NCBI GenBank assembly: GCA_963924555.1
Contig: OZ004592.1
Location: forward strand, 2,542,001 to 2,606,000
Origin: Crambe crambe
Taxonomy: Eukaryota > Porifera > Demospongiae > Poecilosclerida > Crambeidae
DNA: 64,000 nucleotides
Direction of reading: 5' to 3'
Positions 31,301 to 42,658 of the stretch are shown piece by piece. The notes under the pieces were generated by a model, which saw nothing but the letters and a program-made list of their open reading frames with translations, was not told the DNA's origin and made no database searches. Numbering within the stretch: position 1 is the stretch's first letter; the number at the start of each line of letters is the position of its first letter. The position numbers were made by a program, and so were the translations under genes.

Positions 31301-34300
31301 ATTTTTCAGCTTAGTAATGCTTAGGCTGAGGCTTAGACAACTGGTAGCTTTTGCTGGTGGCCAGCTGGCCTCCCTCCATTTGAGCTCCTGCTGTTAACTT
31401 AACTATAAAAAGTATCATGTCATCATATAACTTAGCCCATGCAGGAGATAAAGCCTCCCCCCCGTGAATTTTATTGCCATCACTGCAATAAAGGATCACC
31501 ATAACAGTTTTAGATATTCTATACCAATTTTAGCAGATGACCGTGAGAATGGTCCTGTAGCTCCATCAGTAGTCACAATTGCAGCAGCTGCACTGAAGGA
31601 TCGAAAACTGGGCAATTTTTCCTTTTCTATTTGAATATCAATCACATTAGTATCTTGGAGAGAATGATCAAAAATGACTCTATCTTCAGTTTGTGAATTG
31701 GAAGCATAGAAACGGACTTTTAGTAGAAATATTCCGATTATGTGAGCAGGCAATACACCCCTCATACGAACTTCATCATTTTGAACAGTCAGGTCCACAT
31801 TGAAGTTATTAGCTGCGTGTGGGGTGTGTGTGCAATCAGATAATGATGGTTTTTAAGATAATGCTTGTGAATACAGCCACACAATCCATGGTATAGCTAC
31901 TCTATTGTGGTTTAATTGCCTAGAACTGCTCAGGGTCACTGGACCATGGAAAGAGAGCACAAAAAAGGTTACCTTAAGGTGACTATTATTAATGGGGTCA
32001 AAATTTTAGCGATTTTGCATTTCTTTGTATTTAATTTAGCGATTTTTGTGAATAAAAGAATGTGTGAACCACAATACACATGGACAGCTACAATACAAGA
32101 AAGCCCTGGTGAAGTGTGAGGAGCTTGTTACCAAGCTCTACCAAGCTCTGATGAAGTTCTTGAAGGCTTAGACTCTGATACAGATGAAGAAGAAGAAGAG
32201 CAAGATCAATGAAGTGCTGCACTAGTGAAGAGAAAGTACAGAGAAGAGAGCAACACTAGCCAGCTGTGGGAAGCTTGGTGAAATTCTGTTTGTTATTTGT
32301 AATAATATTCATAGTTATTTGTAATTTTATTCATAGTTACTTTGTGATGTAATATTTCATTAGTGGGTACAAAATAATATGAACGATTATTAATAAATTG
32401 CTAAAATTCGCTAAAATTAGTACCCGTTTTTTATAGTCACCTTAAGGTAGCTCTAATATAGATGAAACAGGGGTGTATCCACAGAATTTTGAGTGGCCCG
32501 GTGTGACTGTGTGTTGGATCGCCATGCCCACTTTATCCTTCACCCACTTATCAAAAGGGGTATGCTAGTGTGATCATGATTCTTGAAGGTCATGGTGCTT
32601 CATATACACATAATCACTTAGCTAACTCTGCAGGCATGGGATAGAATATTATTATTGGATAATAAAAGTGGTCCGGTGAAAATCGGACCAACTGGAGTGG
32701 TGGATACACCCCTGGATGAAAGGCAACTTCTAATGCCTGCCAGATAAGAGCACAATAATTTTAACTTACTCAATATGATCAGATTAGCAGTTGAGGAGAC
32801 AGCATTTATTTCAGCACCCTGCACAGGATCCATTTCTACACCCTGCACCTGGTAGGCCAAGCATGTTACTGGACCTGTGTGCCTCTCGGTCAACTGGATC
32901 AATACTAGGGTACTCTCTACAGTAATACCACTACGTTTACTGATTATTCCACTGTGTTGCTCAGTTCCATTCAGCAACCATTTAATCCGAGGTAATGGGA
33001 CTCCACTAGCATGACATGTGAAAGTAGCATTCCTACCAGTTTCCACTGCTACATTTCTTGGTGTCTTAGTGACTTGAAAAGAAGCTGAAATAAATAAAAT
33101 GAGAGAGGAAAACAGTATTATGATATTCCCAGCAATAGCTGCTTCCATAAGGTCATGAATGGTGGACTACTTTACCTTTATCTTCCCTATAAAGAGATCA
33201 TTTCTCTCTTATCCACCAACTACATATGTCAGTGGCGGATCCAAGATTTTCTAAAAGGTACTTCTTATTAGTGGGTGTCCCACTACCACTCCTATAACCA
33301 CACCCATTTTTATATTTTTCATTGCTAATGCTGTCAGGGTTGAATCCAGGGGTGGGGTTGAGGGGGTTGCAACCCCCCCCCCCTTTTGTTCCCAAGCTAA
33401 GCCTGTAGATAAAATGATACTCTATATTATAGCTAATGCAATTTGACCATGTCTACTTGCTTAGCCGTATCTATTTTTCTTGTGTTTCTGCTCTAAAGTA
33501 GTATAATTAGAGGAACACAATATATGAGCTAACTTAACCAAAATGAGTGTAGATACTACAGCCATCATCATCTAAGGCTATGGTCAAGAAAGAAACGCAG
33601 TCTATATATACGTGATGCATCCATTTTGGCTCACACTTTCAAGGTCACACTTTAGATAACTCAGTGCATACTAACTGAGACTTCCTTAAAAATTACACCT
33701 GTGATCTTGCATGTGTCACTTTAAAGGTATCCTTTGGAGCACTGGCTTTCATTTTCAAGGTCACACATTAGATAACTCAGTGCATACTAACTGTGATTTC
33801 CTTCATGAACACCTGTGACCTTGCATGTGTCACTTCAGAGTTTGAGTGCAATAGCTAGCTAGCAATTTTGAGATGGTTCACCCCTTATAATGCACACAAA
33901 TATGTGCTAGGGAGATTTGGGGGAAATTTTTGATTTTTTGGATCCAATTTGTGCATTATGAAGCAAAAATGCTAAATGCCCAAAAGGCAGCCTGCAAGTG
34001 AAGCTGTCATGGATCCTCCAAATAACTTGAACTTTCTTGCAGCCTTCCCCGTGGCCCAGTGTGCGTACTCCTAGTCCTGCAGCCCCACCTAGCTATCTAA
34101 AAATCCTGGTGGCTGTGCTAAATTTTAAGATGTGAATTAAGATGGGTACTTCTTAAGAAACTCCCACTGGAAGTATTGTCGACTGGAAAGAGAGTTCAAT
34201 GAGCAAGTTATTTATCTTGTGGAAAACTTCAGGAGGCTATTTTATATAGTTCTTATTTCAAATGTTGTGCTCAGGAAACTGTAATAGCCTATAGGTGCAT

Positions 34301-35105
34301 AAAATACCATGGATCTCTGATATAAGAACACTATCAAGGAATACTTACCCTGAATATTTAACTCTATGGTTGGTCCTCGTCTAATGACAGGCCCATTGAT
34401 CATTGATACAGTCATCATACAGTAGTAACCCCTGCTATAATCGGATGTCCTGATATAGGAGAATTGAAGGGAATAATCATCACGAATTGATAAATCTCTA
34501 CTGGATGAGGCATTGATCATTGAAATACCCTTGAACCACTGCACACGGTACTTGTTACGAAGAGCTCCAACTTGGATATTGCACTTTACTACTAGGCTCT
34601 CCCCTAGCCTGGCAGTATAACTTCTACTGACGTTTGGATTGATGATAGGATATGCTAAAGGGAAAATGTTAAAGGATAATCGGAGGGGATTACATTATTA
34701 GCATATCTCATGACACTCACCAACCCAAGGTATGACCTTTAAAGTAGTAATTACCACAATGGCCAGCCTATATACGCTGTCAATTGCTTGTTACTTACCA
34801 ATTAATACTACTTCATTAGACTGTACACCGTCTATCTCACATGAATAGTAGCCTTCTTTTTGAGGACTTAAATCAATGCGGATGAGATTGTTACTGTTCA
34901 TGTTCATTCCTTCAACACTGACATTCCTAGTTATATTACCAACTCTAATTAAAAAGTTTGGTTTTTGCTCTGTTGAGCTATCACATCTCAACACAACTTT
35001 TGTTGGGTGATATGATGAGGAGTATTCAGTCGCTGTCAATGATGGCTGTTGCTGTGAAGTTTGAATGAGCAGCAGAATGAATGGACACCAGAGACCTTGA
35101 GACAT
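28392..35105 (-). CDS. single-pass receptor: three Ig domains, FN3-like, TM, Tyr-containing tail
   Basis: Seven minus-strand exons join in phase (34799-35105, 34349-34654, 32770-33084, 31525-31812, 29329-29587, 28843-29006, 28392-28696), giving 1944 nt and 647 aa. MSQGLWCPFILLLIQTSQQQ is a signal peptide; its ATG lies two bases after a splice acceptor, implying a 5' non-coding exon. Ig1 (about 25-100) has VVLRCDSS and GYYSCEID; Ig2 (103-204) has VVKCN, QWFKG and GYYCMM; Ig3 (205-309) has ATFTCHAS, IKWLLNG and PVTCLAY. About 310-405 is FN3-like. The TM lies at about 422-446, followed by KRR. The tail is Ser-rich (SSKD repeats) with Tyr in QSIYSG, CQSYRG, HYDSI and DYSMM. YSMM fits a YxxM SH2-docking motif. 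It has no kinase or phosphatase domain. One exon per domain, phase 1, is typical of Ig genes. The ligand is unknown; adhesion or self-recognition are possibilities. Confidence 0.85.
30773..30815. mobile_element. end of the GGCCAAACCAATTAAATTTC element family
   Basis: This short segment in a receptor intron matches the left terminal repeat of the MITE at 38463-38787. I could not find the partner end nearby. Confidence 0.5.
31972..32447. mobile_element. TA-flanked MITE in receptor intron
   Basis: 476 bp with ends CCTTAAGGTGACTAT and the complement ATAGTCACCTTAAGG, flanked by TA at 31970-31971 and 32448-32449. This fits a Tc1/mariner-type non-autonomous element. No coding capacity. Confidence 0.8.
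32468..32714. mobile_element. hAT-like MITE in receptor intron
   Basis: 247 bp with ends CAGGGGTGTATCCAC and GTGGATACACCCCTG, flanked by GATGAAA at 32461-32467 and 32715-32721. It lies 20 bp from the preceding element, in the same intron. Confidence 0.85.
33638..33840. repeat. two-copy tandem duplication, about 115-bp period
   Basis: Two copies of a unit containing TTCAAGGTCACAC, TAGATAACTCAGTGCATACT and TTGCATGTGTCACTT, diverged by several substitutions. It lies in the receptor intron between the Ig2 and Ig3 exons. Confidence 0.8.
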
Positions 35106-35432
35106 TTCTGCAATCAGAACATGGCAAAAGTGATGGTTCACTAAAATTACTATGTCGAACTGTCTTTCCCAACACCCTTACATACACAGTCATCTAGGTG
35201 GCACAGGACCACTCTCTCCAAAAGTGCAAAACCATCGAGCTATAGCTACAGGTACAAGTAACTTAGCTTGATAAGATAACTAGGTAGATTAAAGGATTAG
35301 CTAGCTGAAGTATTAAGTCTGTCATACCTGAAACGGCTGAGTCTTCCTATAGTTCCTGCACAGCTAGTTGTTGTTATTCCTGAGCGAGCATGCGCGCACG
35401 TAAGCATAGATATGACACGGATCATAGATATA

Positions 35433-35695
35433 CAGTGGTTTTACTCAATCTTGCAAAATGCTGAGTGTGCATTCTCGCGCATGCTCGACTTTGAGCCTCG
35501 AAAATCTTACCGGAGAAGGTGAGTGGCATGCTAGTAGGTTAGAACTAAACCAGGACAGTCACTAGCTAGCTCTTCAAAGCTTACTTCTCTAAAGTTCTTT
35601 CCAAATCTGAGCGCAATTTCAAAATTCAAGCAGTGCGCATGCGTATACGGATGACGCCTGACGACCAATTATTGCAAGATTGGGTAAAACCACTG
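35433..35695. mobile_element. TA-flanked MITE (CAGTGGTTTTAC ends)
   Basis: 263 bp with ends CAGTGGTTTTACTCAATCTT and the complement AAGATTGGGTAAAACCACTG, flanked by TA on both sides. Its right-hand TA is also the left-hand TA of the next element. Confidence 0.8.
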
Positions 35696-35697
35696 TA

Positions 35698-36802
35698 AGA
35701 GGTTTTACGGGATTGGAAACGCCCAATGAACTGCACAACCGTGGCGCGTTGACAGATGCGCACGCGCATGCAGCATTAATTATAATTATATTAATGGTTG
35801 TGAAAAGAGATCAATATTCACTCCTTTCAAGGCATTTAAAGTGATGTTCTGCCCCACAGCTCACAGAATAGTACAAGTAAGCTAAGGGGAAGGTATTGAA
35901 GAAGTGAAGAGTCAGAGAGTTGAAGTTGGAGAGTGTGAAGAAGGAAGTTATTAATTATTCATAACTTTTTTCCTTGTAATTATAACTATGAGTACCTATC
36001 ATTGCTCATTATACATTAATTTTATGTGATTGATTTGAAAGAAAGGCCAGAATGACTTTTGGTATTAAAATTAGACATAGATTCATTATTATTATTATAG
36101 CTAGATAATTTTGCCCCGAAGTTATCTGCCAGTTTCTGCTCAGTTCTCCCTCATCAGCATTATTGCAATACTTCCAGCTTTTGGCTGTTGGATTTTGACA
36201 CCATCCACCTCAAGAATTCGGCTCAGTCAGCTGTCCTATGGACCCTATGGATATTAGGGGGGAAATATAGTAAGCTTGCCATCTCCATAGGATGACTATT
36301 GTATAGAAAACAAATGCACCAATTCCATTTACAGTTCTATCCTTTCCCTGAAATAACTAATACAGTTGAAATATTGTTAATCTATTTCTTGGGAGAGGGA
36401 TTACAGTTTTAACACCACTTGCAAATGCTAGAGACAATATATGTCTGCTAATACAAAAACTAACATTACTATTCCATGTAGCTAAAGTTTACATGCCTTT
36501 TGATCAGAAAATGGGCAACAGCAATTGATTCCATCAAGCGTGAGAAGGGAATACAGTCCCATTAACCACTACAGTAGTATTTGTAGGAATAAACTTGAAG
36601 TTCTGAGCTAAAATTTATTTCATACAGTAAATCTATGCCCTAGTGTATCATAGTATCATTGGCATAAGTCTTACCTCACGGATCTTATCAGAACAGCAAC
36701 TTTGACGAAAGTGCTGTCATTCAGCTGTCAACGCGCCTCGGTTGTTAGTTGCTAACGAAAGCACGTGATCCGTTTCCAATCCCGGATCCCGTATAAACCT
36801 CT
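35698..36802. mobile_element. 1.1-kb non-autonomous Tc1/mariner-like element, copy 1
   Basis: Starts AGAGGTTTTACGGGATTGGA and ends with the near-complement ...CCAATCCCGGATCCCGTATAAACCTCT, with TA on both sides. It is nearly identical over its length to 44115-45203. No long open frame. Confidence 0.88.
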
Positions 36803-36864
36803 TATATCTATGCACGGATCGATCGCGGAACCATAGATTGTCTGGAAAAGGGCGGGGCTAGGGC

Positions 36865-38249
36865 TGTCACGAAATATTTGGTCCGAGGAAATAATTATTT
36901 TGTCCGGGGCGGACTATAATTTTTTGTCCATTTTCCAGCTAGCTATATCTTTTCCCTGATTGACCTCTTTCCATGCATTAGCTTATATAGCTACTAGCTA
37001 TTGATCACTAGGTAGCACAGTTAGCTATCATAACAGTTTGTTCAACCAACAAGTGAACAAGTCAAACCCCTCCATAGGTGATACCAACTCTGATTCTCTG
37101 GTTTTATCATCAGTGCTAGCTAGCTAGCAGGGGCGGATTTAGCCAGTCTTCTTCCGTGTTCCGGAAGACGGTCAATATTTTTGATATTAGGTAAAGATCG
37201 TCAGCGCGTGCACAGACTGATTTTACACTCCGCATTTGATTAGGTTTCAGCCTATTGCTAGCAGCTAGCTACAGGCTACAGACTACAGCTGAATATTATG
37301 AAGCTTTAGATAGCTGGGCCATCAGAATTCTTCATCAATCAACTTCGAAATGGGCGTGGCTGAGCAAATGTGTGGGCCCCGCGCGGAAGTGATTTACCAC
37401 TGGTAGAAGACTGTCAATTTCAAGGGCTAGATCCGCCCCTGAGCTAGCTAGCTACATCATATGTCTGGAGGGGATCAAAATATGGCAATCATATTGTCCA
37501 TGCACTGCGGACAAAATACAGCAGCCATATTTTGTCTGTATAAGGTATATTAGCTTCGCTATATACTTTGCTTTAGTTCTGTAGCACCAAACTCTTTGTA
37601 TAACATATTGAGAAGTCAAAAATATATTCAAGTTGGTAGGGTCATACAAAAACAACAACAACAACAAAAAAGCATAAGATAGCTAGCTAGCTAATAGCTA
37701 CATCAGCAATAAAGTCTTCCTACCAATCATAATTCATGGTTCCTCTGTCTCAGTTCCAGTGGAGTAACTAACTACAGCTATGTATGATCTTTGATGGGAT
37801 GAATTTTGTGTGAGGTGGATATCTCATAAAATATAAATGTATAGCTACAGATATATAGCTATGTAGCTATATATTTTTGTCCAGATGATGAAAAATCTAA
37901 TTTTAAGTCCCTTGGACAAAAATTAGCTAATAGCTAGCTAGCTAGCTAGCTGCTAAATTTGTAATGTCCAGAAAAAAAATAATAATATAGCTAGAAGAGT
38001 CTCCCGAACAGAATGTAGCTAGCTGTCATATTTTGTCTGAGCAAAAATAATATAGCTAACTGTCCGTGTCCCATGGATAAAAATAAATTCCATAATTAGG
38101 TCTGGACAAAAAATAAGGGGCTATTGGGGGACAAAATATGGCAAGAGGGGACCAAATATTGCAACCAGATTTGGTCCACAAGGACAAAATATGACCGCCA
38201 TATCTTGTCCTCATGGACCAAATCTAGCAGGACCAAATATGACATGACA
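36865..38249. mobile_element. TGTCA-ended element with internal hAT insertion
   Basis: Ends are TGTCACGAAATATTTGGTCC and, at the right, the imperfect complement GGACCAAATATGACATGACA. Flanks are GGGC (left) and AGGC (right), so a 4-bp duplication with one mismatch is possible. The interior has many copies of AAATATGGC/GGACAAAATATG-type motifs. A 314-bp hAT-like MITE interrupts it at 37128-37441. Confidence 0.7.
37128..37441. mobile_element. hAT-like MITE nested in the TGTCA element
   Basis: 314 bp with ends CAGGGGCGGATTTAGCC and GGGCTAGATCCGCCCCTG. It sits inside a TAGC-rich tract, so the target duplication cannot be read unambiguously. Confidence 0.78.
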
Positions 38250-38462
38250 AGGCTATAGTCAGTCAGAGGTATGCTAAGAGGACTTTGCTTTTGGGGGTGT
38301 GTCATTGCTTATCTACAAGTATGATGCTTCTTCTTGTTTGTTTCGTGACATTCATCATTGCTGCATTTATATTCATCAGGTAAAATGGACAAGCATGCAG
38401 CTTTCAAATTAGCTAGCTAGCTGTATTAAATCACTGGTGCCTCAGTAAAATCATTATCGTTA

Positions 38463-38787
38463 AGGCCAAACCAATTAAATTTCCTGTTTCTCATCACAAA
38501 ATAACCAATGTTGCGTGCGAAAACAAAAACACAAGGACTTTCCAGCTGCACTGAGTTATGTAGCTAGAGCGATATATCCAGCCAGCCTAGCTAACTTGGT
38601 CTACAAAAGCTACTAACTGGCTAGTGTGTGTGCCACAAATTTTTTGTTCCCTAACTTAAGCAACCATCACAATGAGTCTCTCTGATTAGACTGGCACAGC
38701 AAAGAAAAAGCTTTGTGTTTTTTAATTTGGCAAAAATCAATGAGGGAGCTAAATGAGAGAAACAGGAAATTTAATCGGTTTAGCCTA
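38463..38787. mobile_element. MITE in P450 intron 1
   Basis: Left end GGCCAAACCAATTAAATTTC CTGTTTCTC; right end GAGAAACAGGAAATTTAATC GGTTTAGCC is the near complement. About 325 bp, non-coding. A related end is at 30773. Confidence 0.75.
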
Positions 38788-40279
38788 AGTATGATTAGGC
38801 CAAGCAAACTTAACACTGAGTTTATCGTTACCTCCCTCATCCAATTATGTCAGCAAAATATCGAATTTTGATGAGGCACTTCAGACAAAAATTATAATAA
38901 CCAAGAAATTGGTAAAGGCCTCAGCATTTTTCCTTTAAAATTCAAGTAGGCTTGGTTATCCAAAGTAAAACTGATACTGAAATTTGAAAATCTTGTGACA
39001 GTTATTATAGTCTTACTCTCATAACCAACTGCATAATGTAGAAATTGTGTGGTGCTAATTTGATTGATAGATGGAAACTGGCCTTTGGTTATCTCAAGTC
39101 ATATGGGATTCAAGGACCAACCCCTGAACTTTATTTTGGCAATTCAAGATAGATATCTGCAATGATGGTTAGTTTAACGATCAATAAATCCGGGACTGTC
39201 CCAGAGGTTTTAGGACAGTTGGGAATTATGCAAGTGTTAGAGCATGTTTGAGCTCATGGCTTTGTTCACTATGGCATAAGCTGCAACTTGCATAAACAGG
39301 CCTGCTGGTATGGCACATGTCAGACTACTATAATATTATTCCCACAGAATACGTTGCCTATTGTAGTTACAGTAGATCTACAAGTGCAACTGATTTACAT
39401 AAACTCCATTGACAATGTCAAAGCCTGTCTGTAGCTAGCAATTAGTGTACTGTACTCCAGATCAGCCATAATTATAGTCATAGACACACAATATAAGAAA
39501 GTAATAGCTGCCTTCCTTCAAATCAGCTGCTTTTCTCTTTGAGTCCAGCAAATTGCCAGGACTAGGGGACATAGGCTGCACCCCAATCACACCCACAAAC
39601 TACACCCTTTGTCAACGATAAAAGTAACTATCAGATTATATACACCCACGGAGTATCAGGTACTCAAGTTAAAACTTATATGGAAGGCATGAATAAGAGT
39701 GATGGGTCTTGGCATGCAGCTAACATAGCTAACCATACAGCTAGGAAATACAGTTAGCACCTATGTATACTATCTACATAGTGCCCAGCTTTGTCTTTCA
39801 ATGGACAATCCTCCTCCTACAAAGAAAAAGAAACTTTCGCCATTTTGATCCCAAGTGGATTGAGGAGATTGGAAAGAGTCACAAAAGGGTGCCCCTGAAA
39901 TCGGTTTTGAAACGTTGGCACCTAGAAAATAATGCTATTGCATACAAATAGTCTTATTAGCAAGGTTGCATGTACACAGTTATTAGGAAATGGCCCACTC
40001 TTTGAATTATCCACTTGTGCCCAGGATAGTGTTGCTATTATAAAGTTATACAATTTTACTATTTTTATTATTCAACATGTAGGGGCCTCTGAAGTTTATT
40101 GAAGTTAAGTATGGTGACACGTTTGAGTATGTCAAATTTGTAAGCATGATAATTATTCTGTTCGTATTTTTTTTTATGAAGAGAAAATTGAGATACACAA
40201 AATAGCTATGAGCTAATATTAATGTGTACTTATTGAAACAGAGGAGAGACATAACATTTGAAGGCAATGGCAGTTTGAG

Positions 40280-40640
40280 TTTAGTGCCTAAAGTGGCAGA
40301 TTGTTCCACAAATGGATCGAGCTTGGCACAAAAGATGACTGGAATGCAACAGACTTTGCTAGTGGCTCACGTAAAAAAGGATGATACACGGGTTCTCCAC
40401 GATGTGGTTTTGGAGTAAATGCATTGGGAGGAAAGTCTAGTCTTTTCTGGAGGATGTTGTGGAGGCATAACATCTTGAGAAATGATCTGTGATTCTGTAA
40501 GGTGGGAAGGCCAGCAATTCACAGCTATTGCCCCATTGTTTAGTGCATAATTTCAAGGCAAACTTTTGAACTGACTCTAATTGGTGGATATCTTTAGATA
40601 GATAAGGGTCCCAGACCTGAGCAGGTTTTTTTAATAAATT
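40280..40640 (-). mobile_element. LINE reverse-transcriptase 3' fragment
   Basis: Minus-strand translation gives AQVWDPYLSKDIHQLESVQK and, after frame changes, VPSSIHLWNNLPL. These resemble the C-terminal end of non-LTR retrotransposon ORF2 (VWDP...ESVQ; S.I.LWN.LP). Frames are broken. It lies within a P450 intron. Confidence 0.65.
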
Positions 40641-40689
40641 TCAAGCAGAGAGTCTGGTCTCCCATAGCTACTCCCTTACTTTGTAATTA

Positions 40690-40840
40690 ACAGTACGCCC
40701 CTGGACTTAGTCCCACACTTCAAATACTTGGGTGTTATAATTTCATCCGACCTGTCATGGTCTCCTCATGTAGAGTTCATCAGTGCTAAAGTTAGGAAGC
40801 TGTTAGGAGTAGTGTCAGAGATTTCCTTTTTCTTGTGATG
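40690..40840 (+). mobile_element. LINE reverse-transcriptase fragment, opposite orientation
   Basis: Plus-strand frame HFKYLGVIISSDLSWSPHVE then KVRKLLGVVSE matches the conserved 'YLGV.ISSDLSW..H' block just after the RT core. It is a short scrap facing away from the preceding fragment. Confidence 0.7.
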
Positions 40841-42658
40841 TGCATGGCCTTGCACTTGCTGAGATTGAAAGTGTATTATGTATTTCTACAGTGTAGAAAT
40901 AATTTAGTAGCCTTTTGAGAATCTGTAGAGAAGGCTAGAAGAAAAAAGAAGAGTTTTTTTATATATACAGTCTTATGACCTTTGACCTGCCATCAAGTTT
41001 TAATTCCACCAACTTACGCAGAGTATGTCATAAGTAAACTTATTTAGCATCACTTGACATTAAATGGAACAGATGTCTCCAGTAATTGAGGAATCATGTG
41101 ATTCATTAGTTACAAAGTTTGGCGAGTTCTCCAATATAGTGGGAAAAATTTTGATATAATTATCAGAGTGAGTTGGAACTTTTTTATACACTGCAAACAC
41201 TTCATTATAATTATTTATAAGTGTCTTTGGACGCTACACTATGGGGGTCATTTTAGCAACAGGTTTTGGACAGAAGGTTGACTTAATCAATGGTAAAACA
41301 GATGAACTGACTAAAGCCTCAGAATCTGTTTTTGAAGCAATGAGGAAAGGAAATGCTGAACCAATAGTTGCATTATTATGTTAGTTAGCACCCGCATTTT
41401 TTGATCCATGTATTTAATTATCATTATCTTGTGTAGCAAACTTTCCATTCCTGTGGAGTGTGTTATTGCTATGAGGACAAAAAATGCTGCTAATTATGCT
41501 CTATTTGAAGATAAAATAGCAGAGCTAGTGGAGAAAAGGCTGGAAGATATTCGTCAAAATTAAGAAATTGTATAATTTTTTCATGACGTATGAATCATAA
41601 TAATAATGTGTCTTTACTATTATTTTTTTTATTGCAACTGTTAATTGAGGCAAAAGCTGATTCTGATGATGAGGATGAGCAGCCTGCTATTAAAAGCAAA
41701 AATAAATTGTCAGATATAGAAGTGGCTTCCATTGCAACTTCATTCCTATTATATAGCTGGTAGCTAGCCACTTTTTCATATCAATTAAAAATATAAATTA
41801 TTCCTTACATAGGCCATGAGACAGCTAGGAGCACGCTGACCTTCATCTTTTACCTTCTAGTAGTTAATCCAACAGTTCAAGAAAAACTGTTCAAAGAAAT
41901 CGATCAATTTTATTCCAGAAATCCAGTAGGTTTTTTCCACAATAATAAATAATCATTTATACAGGGCAGTACTTTGTTTGAAGTTGCTCAGTCCATTGAA
42001 TATGTTGATATGGTAGTTCAAGAGTCACTAAGAATGTACCCAGCTGCTCCCATGTATGTTATGCAAAAAAGTCAACTAACTTGCATATTATAATATATAG
42101 AGCAGCAAGAAAAACTGCCAGAAATATTGAAATAAATGGTCAGCTATTTCCAAAGGGTTGTGCAGTTGTTCTTCCTATAATGGCTATCCATTACTCACCG
42201 GAGCATTGGCCTGAACCAACTTTATTTAGACCTGAAAGGTTTTTAAAGTGACTTATTACTTGCACTGATACGTTAGTAACCGATCTATACAATAGGTTTT
42301 TGAAAGAAGAAAAAGAGAAAAGGCATTCATTGGCTCACATGCCTTTTGGGTATGGACCAATGAAATTGGCTTTGATGGAAACAAAGATGGCATTAGCTAA
42401 CTGCACTAATTAGGGAATACAAGTTTCTCGAAGGTCCAGATACTGAAAAGGTATTGCTATGTACAAATATTGGGCAGTTGAGTCCATTTTTGTAGCATTA
42501 TGTTTTCTATTGAATCATGATCATTGTTAAAAATTAATTTTTGTGATAATTGACTCCACTTGCTTTAATTATTTTAGCCATTACGAACCAGTTTGGGTGT
42601 AACTTTGTCACCCACAAATGGAGTCTACTTGGTTCTGGAGAAGAGATCAAGGAAGTAG

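Larger units (their letters stand above)
38321..42658 (+). pseudogene. cytochrome P450 (clan 3-like) pseudogene
   Basis: P450s are haem monooxygenases anchored in the ER. Remnants in order: 38321-38379, a membrane anchor (MMLLLVCFVTFIIAAFIF), in phase with 39071 onward (RWKLAFGYLKSYGIQGPTPE); 40083-40139, a short exon; 41230-41382 (MGVILATGFGQKVDLING); 41440-41565 (NFPFLWSVL, then a frameshift to KNAANYALFEDKIAEL); 41645-41760; 41813-41930, I-helix HETARSTLTF; ESLRMYP (ExxR) near 42030; RPER near 42230; MPFGYGPM near 42340; LIREYKFLEGPDTEK; and PLRTSLGVTLSPTNGVYLVL to the stop. The haem loop is deleted, so the cysteine ligand is gone. There are frameshifts after SVL and after KMALA. Enzyme activity is excluded. 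Several donor sites are also non-canonical. Confidence 0.78.

Noticed and set aside
39763-39951. Small gene coding RKRNFRHFDPKWIEEIGK
   Set aside because: It looks vaguely like a transposon-derived zinc-finger protein start, but the family match is too weak and it lies within a P450 intron.
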